Assembly (NCBI RefSeq): GCF_014217565.1
Contig: NZ_CP043661.1
Location: 5,580,001 to 5,644,000 of the forward strand
Reading direction: 5' to 3'
DNA: 64,000 nt
Origin: Kribbella qitaiheensis
GTDB lineage: Bacteria; Actinomycetota; Actinomycetes; Propionibacteriales; Kribbellaceae
The translations under genes and the position numbers were made by a program. The notes below the pieces were generated by a model. It was not told the DNA's origin and searched no databases. It saw only the letters and a list, made by a program, of their open reading frames with translations. Shown piece by piece: positions 32,822 to 41,571 of the stretch. The stretch's first letter is position 1. Each line of letters opens with the position of its first letter.

Positions 32822-33199
32822 TCCGCGATCCTTCAGCGCGCTGACGATCTGGTCCGCGAAGATGCCCTCGGCAATCACCAGTGGCGAGCCCTCGGTCGAG
32901 ACCGGCCGGTGTCCGACTGTGCCGTCGGCGGAGATCTCGTAGATCGGCATGTCCGCGCTCCCCGTCGTACAGAGCGTCTCCAGTGCGGCCACGGCGCGCT
33001 CGCCGTCCCAGGAGGCGGGATCGTCCCAGTCGACGATGCCGAGGGGCGAGCGCGGCATCGCCTCGTCGTCGCCGTCGCGGTAGAAGTCGTCGAGCCGCAC
33101 CACGGGCAGCCCTGTCAACTCCGCTTGATGGGATTTCCCGGTCCCGGACGGTCCCGCCAGCAACACCACACGCGCACTCACCCGGGCATTCTCCGCCAT
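32585..33199 (-). CDS. Uridine kinase-like P-loop kinase
   Basis: About 204 residues from ATG 33199 (MAENARVSARVVLLAGPSGT). P-loop LLAGPSGTGKSHQAE, substrate-binding LDDFYRDGDD and IVDWDDPASWD, YEISADGTVG and the lid FARRFQRDLREHRKPP match the actinobacterial uridine kinase family of the nucleoside/nucleotide kinases. Phosphorylates uridine (or cytidine) to the monophosphate; it complements the salvage operon 3 kb away. Another ATG 12 nt upstream is possible. Confidence 0.85.
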   Translation of the reverse strand: MAENARVSARVVLLAGPSGTGKSHQAELTGLPVVRLDDFYRDGDDEAMPRSPLGIVDWDDPASWDGERAVAALETLCTTGSADMPIYEISADGTVGHRPVSTEGSPLVIAEGIFADQIVSALKDRGLLAAAICVRHHRLVTFARRFQRDLREHRKPPFTLLRRGFLLLRDDPRVVRRCLDAGCEPLHPKAARRRITQLLQAAGH

Positions 33200-33319
33200 C
33201 GCAACCAGCACCCCTACCTATGGGTACTGCACAAAGCTGCAACGGGGAGCCGATCGGCGTAACGCTGCGTCCAGCAGGGGCGATATCCGAGCGACTTCAA
33301 CTAGTGGTGGGGATGGGCG

Positions 33320-33724
33320 ATGAGGCTGACCGTAGGCGGGGTTCTGGTGTACGCCGGGATCGTGGTGCTGCTGGTCGTCCAGACGGTGCGGCTGATCCAA
33401 ATGGACCAACTCTGGGCCGATGGGATTGCCTTCACGCCGGTGTGTCTCGTGGCGGTCGTGGCTGCAACCGCGTTGATGTTCCTGGTGGGAGCGGTGGCTC
33501 GGCAGCCGTTGATCGACGGCGACGGTCCTTGGTTCAGCACCCTGGGGTGGGCAGTGGTGATCGGTCTGACGGGTGTTGGGATGGCGATCACTGCGCTGGC
33601 TTCCTACGGCAACGAGGCGGGGGTCTGGGTGACCGGGCCGGCGGTGTTCGTGCCGTTCTGGGTCCGGAAGCTGGAGGAGTCGTACCGCGAGGGTGTCGAG
33701 GAAGGCCTCCGCGAGCGGTCCTGA
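33320..33724 (+). CDS. Small membrane protein of unknown function
   Basis: 134 residues with three hydrophobic helices (about 5-26, 38-62, 75-97) and an acidic/basic C-terminal amphipathic helix (KLEESYREGVEEGLRE). Start ATG 33320 with GGGGATGGGCG upstream. No family recognised. Separated from the polyol operon by the operator region. Confidence 0.55.
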   Translation: MRLTVGGVLVYAGIVVLLVVQTVRLIQMDQLWADGIAFTPVCLVAVVAATALMFLVGAVARQPLIDGDGPWFSTLGWAVVIGLTGVGMAITALASYGNEAGVWVTGPAVFVPFWVRKLEESYREGVEEGLRERS

Positions 33725-33754
33725 TCCGCCGGCGTCCTGCGTTGGAGACACTAG

Positions 33755-33858
33755 TGCTCAGTTGAGCATTGGTGTGCTCGGATGTTGTGCGAGGTCTTGA
33801 CGCATCCGCCCGCCATCGGGTTCACTCATGTTTGAGCAACGGGGTGCTCATATGAGCG
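33755..33858 (+). promoter_or_regulatory. Three palindromic operators upstream of the polyol operon
   Basis: Site 1: TGCTCAGTTGAGCA, 33755-33768, perfect palindrome. Site 2: ACTCATGTTTGAGCA, 33824-33838, core CTCA-N4-TGAG. Site 3: TGCTCATATGAGCG, 33845-33858. All share (T)GCTCA facing TGAGC(A). They precede the binding-protein gene, and a SorC/DeoR-type regulator is encoded in the same operon. Confidence 0.75.
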
Positions 33859-33916
33859 AGTGAGGCTGAGTCTTGCAACGGCCGGTTAGGTGATGTCGAC
33901 GGCGAAGGAGCAACTC

Positions 33917-35284
33917 GTGGTGGCACAGCGGAAGCGGATCGGGGGTGTGGCCGTCGCACTGCTCCTGGTGAGCGCAGTCGGTGGCTGCGCCGGCTGGGGT
34001 GGCGGCGGTGGAGGTGGCGGCGGCGACGCCGTCAACGTGCTGATGGTGAACAACCCGCAGATGGTGGATCTGCAGAAGCTCACGGCGGACAACTTCACCA
34101 AGCAGACCGGGATCAAGGTCAACTACACCGTCCTGCCGGAGAACGACGTCCGGGACAAGATCAGCCAGGAGTTCTCCAGCCAGGCCGGCCAGTACGACGT
34201 GGCCTCGCTGAGCAACTTCGAGATCCCGATCTACGCGACCAGCAAGTGGATCGCGCCGCTGTCGGACTACATCGCCAAGGACCCGACCTTCAACCAGGAC
34301 GACGTGCTGAAGCCGATGACGACCTCGCTCAGCGGGGCGGACGGCAAGATCTACGGCGAACCGTTCTACGGCGAGTCGTCGTTCCTGATGTACCGCAAGG
34401 ACGTGCTGGCCGCGAAGGGCATCACGATGCCGGCCAAGCCGACCTGGCAGGAGGTCGCCGATATCGCGGCCAAGGTGGACAACGCCCAGCCCGGGATGCG
34501 CGGCATCTGCCTGCGCGGCCAGCCCGGCTGGGGACAGCTGTTCGCGCCGCTGACCACGGTGGTGAACACCTTCGGCGGCACCTGGTTCACCGACGACTGG
34601 AAGGCCCAGGTCAGCTCGCCCGAGTTCACCGAGGCGACCAAGTTCTACGTCGACCTGGTCCGCGCGCACGGCGAGCTCGGCGCACCGCAGGCCGGCTTCA
34701 CCGAGTGCCTCAACAACCTCGTCCAGGGCAACACGGCGATGTGGTACGACGCGACGTCGGCCGCCGGCTCGCTGGAAGCGCCGGACTCCCCGGTCAAGGG
34801 CAAGATCGGCTACGCCCCGGCGCCGGTCGTCAAGACCGACAGCTCCGGCTGGCTCTACACCTGGTCCTGGAGCATCCAGGAAGCCAGCAAGAAGAAGGAC
34901 AACGCCTGGAAGTTCATCTCCTGGGCGTCCAGCAAGCAGTACGAGGAGCTCGTCGGTCAGCAGCTCGGCTGGTCCCGCGTCCCGGCCGGCAAGCGCGCCT
35001 CGACATACGAGAACCCGGACTATCTGAAGGAAGCCGCCGCGTTCGCCGAGCCGACCAAGCAGGCGATCGAGAGGGCCGACCCGGCCAACCCCGGCGTGCA
35101 GAAGCGGCCGGCGATCGGGATCCAGTTCATCGACATCCCGGAGTTCCCGGATCTCGGCACCCAGGTCAGCCAGGACGTCAGTTCGGCGATCGCCGGCCGG
35201 ATGAGTGTCGAGAAGGCCCTGAAACAAGGGCAGACGCTCGCCGACGACGTGGCCGAGCGGTACCGGTCCAGAGAAGCGAAGTGA
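33917..35284 (+). CDS. Polyol ABC transporter substrate-binding lipoprotein (SmoE-like)
   Basis: About 455 residues from GTG 33917, chosen because AAGGAG lies 6 nt upstream; an earlier GTG at 33890 is in frame. Signal peptide with lipobox VGGC, then an extended Gly9 linker (GWGGGGGGGGGD), then a family-1 solute-binding fold (VLMVNNPQMVDLQKLTADNF, KIYGEPFYGESSFLMYRKDV, WKFISWASSKQYEELV). Resembles mannitol/sorbitol binding proteins. Captures the polyol outside the membrane for the two permeases; no ATPase gene is in the operon, so a shared MsiK-type ATPase is likely. Confidence 0.9.
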   Translation: MVAQRKRIGGVAVALLLVSAVGGCAGWGGGGGGGGGDAVNVLMVNNPQMVDLQKLTADNFTKQTGIKVNYTVLPENDVRDKISQEFSSQAGQYDVASLSNFEIPIYATSKWIAPLSDYIAKDPTFNQDDVLKPMTTSLSGADGKIYGEPFYGESSFLMYRKDVLAAKGITMPAKPTWQEVADIAAKVDNAQPGMRGICLRGQPGWGQLFAPLTTVVNTFGGTWFTDDWKAQVSSPEFTEATKFYVDLVRAHGELGAPQAGFTECLNNLVQGNTAMWYDATSAAGSLEAPDSPVKGKIGYAPAPVVKTDSSGWLYTWSWSIQEASKKKDNAWKFISWASSKQYEELVGQQLGWSRVPAGKRASTYENPDYLKEAAAFAEPTKQAIERADPANPGVQKRPAIGIQFIDIPEFPDLGTQVSQDVSSAIAGRMSVEKALKQGQTLADDVAERYRSREAK

Positions 35285-35293
35285 GGAACCGCC

Positions 35294-36244
35294 ATGACTG
35301 TTGATACCGAGGTTCGCCCGGGCCGTCATGCCGCGGTCCCGCCCGGATCATCCGGCTCGCTGCTGCGCAGTACCGGCGACTGGGCCCGGCGGGCGCCGCT
35401 GATGCCCGCGCTGGTCTTCATGATCATCGTCACCCAGTTGCCGTTCGTGGTCACGATCATCGCCTCGTTCATGAACTGGAACGCCTACTACCCCGACGAG
35501 CGCGGCTTCGCCGGGATCGACAACTTCCGCCGGGTGGTCACCGATGTGAACACCCGGCACGCCATCCTGGTGACGATCCTGCTCACCGCCGGCGTCGTGC
35601 TGATCAGCCTGGTGTTCGGGCTGTGCGTCGCGCTGCTGCTGGACCGGAAGTTCCGCGGCCGTGGCCTGGTCCGGACGATGATGATCACGCCGTTCCTGAT
35701 CGTGCCGGTGGCGGCCGCGCTGCTGTGGAAGCACGCGCTCTACAACCCGGAGTACGGGCTGTTCAACGGCCTGCTGAAGGGGATCTTCGGCGACAGCGCG
35801 CCGCAGCCGGACTGGATCAGCAACCAGCCGTTGTGGGCGGTGATCTTCGCGCTGGTCTGGCAGTGGACGCCGTTCATGATGCTGATCCTGCTGGCCGGGC
35901 TGCAGAGCCGCCCGCTCGACGTGATCGAGGCGGCCGGGATCGACGGCGCGAGCAAGTGGGCCATCTTCCGCTACATGACGATGCCGCACCTGCGGCAGTA
36001 CCTCGAACTGAGCGCGCTGCTCGGCTCGATCTACGTGGTGCAGAACTTCGACGCCGTCTTCACCATCACCTCGGGCGGTTTGGGTACGGCGAACCTGCCG
36101 TACACGATCTACCAGACCTTCTACACCGCTCACGACTACGGCCGGGCCTCGGCCGCCGGCGTCATCGTGGTGATCGGCACGATCATCATCGCGACCTTCG
36201 CCCTGCGTTCGGTGTCCACACTGTTCAAGGAGGAGGGACGATGA
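35294..36244 (+). CDS. Polyol ABC transporter permease 1 (SmoF-like)
   Basis: 316 residues, six main helices after a polar N-terminus. The EAA loop reads EAAGIDGASKWAIFRYMTMP (residues ~215-235), where the ATPase docks. MIITPFLIVPVAAALLWKHA is typical of the polyol/sugar MalF group. Overlaps the next gene by 3 nt (ATGA). Confidence 0.92.
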   Translation: MTVDTEVRPGRHAAVPPGSSGSLLRSTGDWARRAPLMPALVFMIIVTQLPFVVTIIASFMNWNAYYPDERGFAGIDNFRRVVTDVNTRHAILVTILLTAGVVLISLVFGLCVALLLDRKFRGRGLVRTMMITPFLIVPVAAALLWKHALYNPEYGLFNGLLKGIFGDSAPQPDWISNQPLWAVIFALVWQWTPFMMLILLAGLQSRPLDVIEAAGIDGASKWAIFRYMTMPHLRQYLELSALLGSIYVVQNFDAVFTITSGGLGTANLPYTIYQTFYTAHDYGRASAAGVIVVIGTIIIATFALRSVSTLFKEEGR

Positions 36245-37086
36245 CCGGCCAGGTGATGATGGTGACGGGGAAGAAGAACCGGGGTGGCGGCTGGGCTCTG
36301 AGCGGGCTGGCCTGGGTAGTCGGTCTGCTGTTCGTCCTTCCGGTGCTGTGGATGGCGCTGACCTCGTTCCACGGCGAGAACGACGCGGCGAAGAACCCGC
36401 CCGACCTGACCGCGCCGCTGACCCTCGACGGGTTCCGGTCGTTCTTCGACACCGGCCCCTGGCCGTCGATCGCGAACTCACTGACCGCGAGCATCCTGTC
36501 CACGGTGCTGGTGATCCTGCTCGCCTTCCCGGCGGCGTACGCGCTGTCCATCAAGCCGGTGAAGAAGTGGACGGACGTGATGTTCTTCTTCCTGTCCACC
36601 AAGATGCTGCCGGTGGTCGCCGGGCTGCTGCCGATCTATCTGTTCGCCCAGTTCGCCGGGCTGCTGGACAACATCTGGTTGCTGATCGTGTTGTACACCT
36701 CGATGAACCTGCCGATCGCGGTCTGGATGCTGCGCAGCTTCCTGGCCGAGGTGCCGGTCGAGATCCTCGAGGCGGCCTCGGTCGACGGCGCCGGGCTGAT
36801 CAGGACGCTGCGCTCGGTGGTCGCGCCGGTGGTCACTCCGGGGATCGCGTCGGCGGGGTTGATCTGCTTCATCTTCAGCTGGAACGAACTGCTGTTCGCC
36901 CGGGTGCTGACGGGTACGGTGGCACAGACCGCGCCGGTCTTCCTGACCGGGTTCGTCACCAGCCAGGGCCTGTTCCTGGCAAAGGTCTGCGCCGCCTCGC
37001 TGGTGGTGTCGCTGCCGGTGCTGATCGCGGGATTCGCTGCCCAGGACAAGCTGGTCCAGGGCCTGTCGCTCGGGGCGGTCAAGTGA
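36241..37086 (+). CDS. Polyol ABC transporter permease 2 (SmoG-like)
   Basis: 281 residues with six helices; the EAA loop is EAASVDGAGLIRTLRSVVAP. Helix patterns PAAYALSIKPVKKWTDVMFF and STKMLPVVAGLLPIYLFAQ are standard for the MalG group. Start ATG overlaps the stop of permease 1, and its stop overlaps the GTG of the dehydrogenase (GTGA), so the run is translationally coupled. Confidence 0.92.
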   Translation: MTGQVMMVTGKKNRGGGWALSGLAWVVGLLFVLPVLWMALTSFHGENDAAKNPPDLTAPLTLDGFRSFFDTGPWPSIANSLTASILSTVLVILLAFPAAYALSIKPVKKWTDVMFFFLSTKMLPVVAGLLPIYLFAQFAGLLDNIWLLIVLYTSMNLPIAVWMLRSFLAEVPVEILEAASVDGAGLIRTLRSVVAPVVTPGIASAGLICFIFSWNELLFARVLTGTVAQTAPVFLTGFVTSQGLFLAKVCAASLVVSLPVLIAGFAAQDKLVQGLSLGAVK

Positions 37087-38555
37087 CACAGCTGGGAACG
37101 GCCACGATGGGTGCCCTCGGCAACGAGGTCGGCGGCCCGGAGTACGACCGTACCGCGGTACGCGCCGGCATCGTGCACTTCGGGGTCGGCGGGTTCCACC
37201 GGGCTCATCAGGCGATGTACCTCGATCGGCTGATGAACGACGGCAAGGCCCTCGACTGGGGGATCTGCGGGATCGGCGTACTGCCGCAGGACCGCCGGAT
37301 GGCTGACGTGATGGAGGCGCAGGACGGCCTCTACACACTGGTGGTGAAGTACGCGGACGGCACCTTGGAGCCGCGGGTGATCGGCTCGATCGTGGACTAC
37401 CTGTTCGCGCCGGACGATCCGGCGGCGGTGCTGGCGCGGATGACGGATCCGGCCACCCGGATCGTCTCGCTGACGATCACCGAGGGCGGCTACCACGTGA
37501 ATCAGGTGACCGGGGAGCTGGACGCGTCCGATCCCGGTCTCACCGCCGACCTCGGGCCGGGTGCCACGCCGGTCAGCGTCTTCGGGTTCGTGATCGAGGC
37601 GCTGGCCCGCCGGCGTACGGAGGGAACCCCGCCGTTCACGGTGATGTCGTGCGACAACATCCCGGGTAACGGGCACGTCGCTCGGAAGATGCTGACGTCC
37701 TTCGCGAGGCTGAAGGATCCGGAGCTGGCGGACTGGATCGAGCGCGAGGTGCGCTTCCCGAATTCGATGGTGGACCGGATCACGCCGGTCACGACCGATA
37801 CGGACAAGGCGGCACTGGCGGAGAAGTTCGGCATCGAGGACGGCTGGCCGGTGGTCTGCGAGCCGTTCACGCAGTGGGTGCTCGAGGACGACTTCGGCGG
37901 CGAGCGGCCGCAGTACGAGGAAGTGGGGGTGCAGTTGGTCGCGGACGTCGAGCCGTACGAGCTGATGAAGCTGCGGCTGCTGAACGCGAGCCACCAGGCG
38001 CTCTGCTACCTCGGCTATCTGGCCGGCTACCGGTATGCGCACGAGGTCTGCCAGGACAAGTTGTTCGTCGACTTCCTGCTCGGCTACATGGATGAAGAGG
38101 GCGCGCCGACGCTGCCGCCGGTGCCGGGCGTCGACCTCGACGGGTACAAGCGGGAGCTGATCGAGCGGTTCGCCAACCCGGAGGTCCGGGACACGCTCGC
38201 CCGGCTCTGCGCCGAGAGCTCGGACCGGATCCCGAAGTGGCTGGTGCCGGTCATCCGCGAGCAGCTGGCCGCCGGGCGCGAGATCAAGCGGTCCGCGCTG
38301 GTGGTGGCCGCCTGGGCCCGGTACGCCGAGGGGACCGACGAGCAGGGCGAGCCGATCGAGGTGGTCGACCGGCTGCGCGACAAGCTGGTCGAGCGCGCGC
38401 AGCACAACCGGGACGAGCCATTGCTCTTCGTGTCCGATCGAGATCTTTTCGGTGATCTGGTCGACGACGAGCGGTTCGTCCAGGCCTACACGTCGGCATT
38501 GAGGTCGCTGCACGAGCGAGGAGCGCGAGCAACACTCGAGGAACTGGCTGGGTGA
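37083..38555 (+). CDS. Long-chain polyol (mannitol/arabinitol-type) 2-dehydrogenase
   Basis: 490 residues. NAD-binding start VHFGVGGFHRAHQAMYLDRL, the TEGGYHVN catalytic-region motif, FPNSMVDRITP and the lysine segment LMKLRLLNASHQALCYLGYL all match the long-chain mannitol dehydrogenase family. It oxidises a sugar alcohol to a ketose in the cytoplasm. With a xylulokinase as the only kinase in the operon, D-arabinitol to D-xylulose is a natural reaction; mannitol or sorbitol oxidation to fructose is also possible. Confidence 0.92.
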   Translation: MTQLGTATMGALGNEVGGPEYDRTAVRAGIVHFGVGGFHRAHQAMYLDRLMNDGKALDWGICGIGVLPQDRRMADVMEAQDGLYTLVVKYADGTLEPRVIGSIVDYLFAPDDPAAVLARMTDPATRIVSLTITEGGYHVNQVTGELDASDPGLTADLGPGATPVSVFGFVIEALARRRTEGTPPFTVMSCDNIPGNGHVARKMLTSFARLKDPELADWIEREVRFPNSMVDRITPVTTDTDKAALAEKFGIEDGWPVVCEPFTQWVLEDDFGGERPQYEEVGVQLVADVEPYELMKLRLLNASHQALCYLGYLAGYRYAHEVCQDKLFVDFLLGYMDEEGAPTLPPVPGVDLDGYKRELIERFANPEVRDTLARLCAESSDRIPKWLVPVIREQLAAGREIKRSALVVAAWARYAEGTDEQGEPIEVVDRLRDKLVERAQHNRDEPLLFVSDRDLFGDLVDDERFVQAYTSALRSLHERGARATLEELAG

Positions 38556-38562
38556 GGGTGTC

Positions 38563-38583
38563 GTTGTCACTGATGATGACAAC
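38563..38583 (+). promoter_or_regulatory. Inverted repeat upstream of the SorC-type regulator gene
   Basis: GTTGTCA (38563-38569) and TGACAAC (38577-38583), 7-bp perfect arms with a 7-nt spacer, 73 nt before the regulator start and followed by a TGAGCA half-site at 38584-38589. Suggests an internal, autoregulated promoter. Confidence 0.55.
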
Positions 38584-38655
38584 TGAGCACTGGCCGCGGC
38601 GAACCCCTGAAACAGCTACGGTGCCGCACGGACACGGATAGGGGGCAGGGCGGAC

Positions 38656-39627
38656 GTGAACAACCAGGCGCTCGGTGACGGCGACGATGACGACGAACTG
38701 CTGGCGGACGTCGCCCGTCGGTACTACCTGGACAACACGTCCAAGGTCGATATCGCCAAGGACCTGAACCTGAGCCGGTTCAAGGTCGCCCGGTTGCTCG
38801 AGGACGCGCGGGCCCGCGGGATCGTGCAGATCCAGATCAAGAGCCCCAGTCCGATCGACCGGGCGCTCGCGGATCAGCTCGCCGAGGCGCTCGACGTACC
38901 GCGCTGTGTGGTCACGCATACGTCGGGATCGCCGGACCAGGTCCGCGACCAGGTCGCCGAGGCGGCGGCGCGGACCGTGGCGCCGCTGGTCCACGACGGC
39001 GACCTGCTCGGCCTCACCTGGAGCCGGGCCGTCGACGCGATGGTCGACCACTTCGACACGTTGCCCGCCTGCACGGTCGTGCAGATGGCCGGTTCGCTGC
39101 ATTCGCCTTCGGGCGGCGGCAGCACGATGGACCTGGCCCGTCGCGCGGCCGCGCTCGCGGGCGGCACGGCGCACGCCGTACATGCTCCGCTTGTCGTCGA
39201 CGACATCGCGGCGGTGACCGCGTTGCGCCGTCAGCCCGGCATCGCCGACACGCTCGCGCTCGCCGATGGGCTGGATATCTCGGTGGTCGCGATCGGGGCC
39301 TGGCGGTCCGGTTGTTCCACCGTGTGGGACGCGGTGTCGGAGGAGATCCGGGACGAGGGGCTGGCAAGAGGGGCAATCGCTGAGATCAGCGGGCATCTTC
39401 TCGATTCTGACGGCAAACTGGTCGAGTCACCGTTGGAGCAGATGATCATCGCGGTGTCGATGGACCAGTTGCGCCGGCCGGCCGAACGGGTAGCGCTGGC
39501 TGCCGGCGTGCACCGCGCTCCGGCGGTGATCGCCGCGGTGCGGGCCGGCCTGGTCAGCACCCTGGTGACCACGACCGACCTTGCCCGCGAAGTACTGCGG
39601 CAACTCGCCGCCCTCGAGAGGACCTGA
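38656..39627 (+). CDS. SorC/DeoR-type sugar-binding transcriptional regulator
   Basis: 323 residues from GTG. N-terminal helix-turn-helix ARRYYLDNTSKVDIAKDLNL SRFKVARLL (written in two parts) and a C-terminal sugar-phosphate-binding domain (GDLLGLTWSRAVDAM, QMAGSLHSP, IAEISGHLLDSDG). Family members sense a phosphorylated sugar and repress or activate sugar-utilisation operons. It lies between dehydrogenase and kinase, and the palindromes at 33.8 kb are its probable targets. Confidence 0.9.
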   Translation: MNNQALGDGDDDDELLADVARRYYLDNTSKVDIAKDLNLSRFKVARLLEDARARGIVQIQIKSPSPIDRALADQLAEALDVPRCVVTHTSGSPDQVRDQVAEAAARTVAPLVHDGDLLGLTWSRAVDAMVDHFDTLPACTVVQMAGSLHSPSGGGSTMDLARRAAALAGGTAHAVHAPLVVDDIAAVTALRRQPGIADTLALADGLDISVVAIGAWRSGCSTVWDAVSEEIRDEGLARGAIAEISGHLLDSDGKLVESPLEQMIIAVSMDQLRRPAERVALAAGVHRAPAVIAAVRAGLVSTLVTTTDLAREVLRQLAALERT

Positions 39628-39630
39628 TCG

Positions 39631-41073
39631 ATGACTGATCCCAGGCTGGTTGCCGGTGTGGACTGTTCCACCCAGGCGACCAAGGTCGTGGTGTGCGACG
39701 CGGCCACCGGGGAGGTGCTCCGCGAAGGGCGGGCGCCGCATCCCGACGCGACCCAGGTCGATCCGGCCGAGTGGCTCCGGGCCTGGGAGATCGCCTCCGA
39801 CGGTCTGCTGGACGGCGTCGAGGCGATCTCGGTCGGCGGTCAGCAGCACGGGATGGTGCTGCTGGACGGAGCCGGTGAGGTCGTCCACCCGGCGGTGTTG
39901 TGGAACGACACGAGTTCGGCCGACGCGACGCTGGAGCTGGTCTCGGAGCTGGGTGGGGCCGATGCGTGGGCTGCCGCTGTGGGATCTGTGCCGGTGTCTT
40001 CGTTTACGGTGACCAAGTTGCGATGGGTCCGGAGCGCGGCGCCTGATGCGGCCGCGCGGGCCGAGGCCGTGGTGTTGCCGCACGACTGGCTGACCCACAA
40101 GCTGGCCGCCGATCGTGGCGGGATCGAGGACCTGACCACCGATCGCGGCGACGCGTCCGGGACCGGGTGGTGGTCGCCGATCGCCAACTCGTACCGGCCG
40201 GATCTGGTGGAGTTGGCGTTCGGTCGCGCTCTTTCGTTGCCGCGCGTAGCTGGTCCTTCTGAGGTCGTCGGCCATACCGCTGCGGGTGCTGCGCTGGCCG
40301 CTGGGACGGGCGACAACATGGCCGCCGCGCTGGGGCTGGAGTTGCAGCCTGGCGATGTGGCGGTCTCGCTGGGAACCTCCGGTACTGCGTTCGCGACCAG
40401 CGCGTCGCCCACTGCCGACCCGAGTGGCTTCGTGGCCGGGTTCGCGGATGCGACCGGGGGTTATCTGCCGCTCGTGTGCACCTTGAACGCAGCCCGGGTG
40501 ATGTCCGCGACGGCCGCATTGCTCGGAATGGACCTGGCTGCCTTGGACGAGGCGGCTTTGGGATCCTCCGGCAGTGGTGGCCTCGTGATGCTCCCGTACC
40601 TGGACGGCGAACGCACTCCGGACCTGCCGCACTCGACCGGCTTGGTCTACGGCCTCACCCGGGCGACCGCACAACCGGCGACGATGGCCCGCGCCGCCGT
40701 CGAAGGAATGCTGTGCGGCCTGGCGGATGCGGTCGACGCACTGCGCGCCCAGGGTCTGCCGGTTGAGCGGGTGCTGCTGCTGGGCGGAGCGGCCCGCTCC
40801 CGCGCAGTACAGGCTCTGGCTCCTGCTCTGCTCGGGGCTCCGGTCGTTCTGCCCGAGCCCGGCGAGTACGTTGCCCTCGGCGCGGCCCGCCAGGCAGCAT
40901 GGGCCGTCTCCGGCGCCGACGCCCCACCCCGCTGGGAGACCGCGGTCAGCAAGCCCGAGCCCTCGGTCATGACCGACTCCGAAGCCGCCCAAGTCCGCAA
41001 CCTCTACGCCTCTGTCCTCACCGGCACCCGCCCCCTCCTCGCCGCGGCCAAGGACTGGCCCGCCAAGCGCTGA
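39631..41073 (+). CDS. xylB: Xylulokinase
   Basis: 480 residues, FGGY family. N-terminal VAGVDCSTQATKVVVCDAAT, the substrate motif ISVGGQQHGMVLLD, DVAVSLGTSGTAFATS and the C-terminal LLLGGAARSRAVQALAP are typical of XylB. Phosphorylates D-xylulose to D-xylulose 5-phosphate, feeding the pentose phosphate pathway. It starts 3 nt after the regulator stop and ends the polyol operon. Confidence 0.92.
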   Translation: MTDPRLVAGVDCSTQATKVVVCDAATGEVLREGRAPHPDATQVDPAEWLRAWEIASDGLLDGVEAISVGGQQHGMVLLDGAGEVVHPAVLWNDTSSADATLELVSELGGADAWAAAVGSVPVSSFTVTKLRWVRSAAPDAAARAEAVVLPHDWLTHKLAADRGGIEDLTTDRGDASGTGWWSPIANSYRPDLVELAFGRALSLPRVAGPSEVVGHTAAGAALAAGTGDNMAAALGLELQPGDVAVSLGTSGTAFATSASPTADPSGFVAGFADATGGYLPLVCTLNAARVMSATAALLGMDLAALDEAALGSSGSGGLVMLPYLDGERTPDLPHSTGLVYGLTRATAQPATMARAAVEGMLCGLADAVDALRAQGLPVERVLLLGGAARSRAVQALAPALLGAPVVLPEPGEYVALGAARQAAWAVSGADAPPRWETAVSKPEPSVMTDSEAAQVRNLYASVLTGTRPLLAAAKDWPAKR

Positions 41074-41127
41074 CGGGTTCAGCCGACCACCCCCTCGCTC
41101 ACCGCATGGCGATGCCGCCGCCCGCTG

Positions 41128-41240
41128 GTGTGGGGGTTAGCTCCGCGTGTGGGGGTTCGCTCCGCGTGTGGGGGTTCGCTCCGCGTCTGGGGGTTCGCTC
41201 CGCGTGTGGGGGTTAGCTCCGCGTCTGGGGGTTAGCCCAC
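41128..41240 (+). repeat. Five tandem 19-bp repeats running into a hairpin
   Basis: Units at 41128, 41147, 41166, 41185 and 41204 follow GTGTGGGGGTTAGCTCCGC, varying only at one A/C position (GTTAGC or GTTCGC) and at GTG/GTC. A sixth partial unit from 41223 becomes the left arm of the hairpin at 41226-41265. No reading frame is preserved (19 nt), no spacers are present, so it is neither coding nor a CRISPR array. Confidence 0.9.
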
Positions 41241-41265
41241 TCGCATACCAGTGGGCTAACCCCCA
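41226..41265 (+). terminator. Strong hairpin after xylB
   Basis: TGGGGGTTAGCCCACT (41226-41241) pairs perfectly over 16 bp with 41250-41265 around the 8-nt loop CGCATACC. Plausible end of the polyol operon, though 150 nt past the stop. Two GGAGGGAACC copies (near 41271 and 41291) follow. Confidence 0.75.
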
Positions 41266-41345
41266 CTGGAGGAGGGAACCCCTAGGCGGGGGAGGGAACC
41301 ACCGCTCCCGGCCGGTGGTTCGAGGCCGGGGTGGAGGTGGGGTAC

Positions 41346-41501
41346 TTAGTTGATCAGGGTCTTGACGATGGTGGTCATTCGGTCGACGGGGATGGCGAAG
41401 CCGATGCCGATGTTGCCGGCGCGGGAGCTGGAGCCGAGGGTGGCGATGGCGGTGTTGACGCCGACGACCTGACCGGCGGCGTTGACGAGTGGGCCGCCGG
41501 A
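41346..41501 (-). pseudogene. C-terminal fragment of an HtrA/DegP-type (S1C) serine protease domain
   Basis: The minus strand from 41501 reads SGGPLVNAAGQVVGVNTAIA, then GSSSRAGNIGIGFAIPVDRM and ends LIN plus TAA at 41346-41348. This is the last ~50 residues of the trypsin-like domain, including the Ser of GNSGGP. Similarity begins abruptly at SGG; the preceding DNA is the terminator hairpin of the next minus-strand gene. The rest of the protease and any PDZ domain are missing, so this is a deletion remnant. Confidence 0.8.
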
Positions 41502-41519
41502 CGGGCGTGGCTGACAGCC

Positions 41520-41560
41520 ACGCAGGCCCTCGCCTGTGGTGCTTGAGTGAGGGCCTGCGT
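41520..41560 (-). terminator. Hairpin terminator of the minus-strand secreted-protein fragment
   Basis: ACGCAGGCCCTC (41520-41531) pairs perfectly with GAGGGCCTGCGT (41549-41560), loop 17 nt, 12 nt beyond the stop of the gene at 41572. No U-run. Confidence 0.7.
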
Positions 41561-41571
41561 CGGGTTGGTGG

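Noticed and set aside
41128..41240. Possible CRISPR array
   Set aside because: Units of 19 bp are directly adjacent with no spacers, and no cas genes are present.
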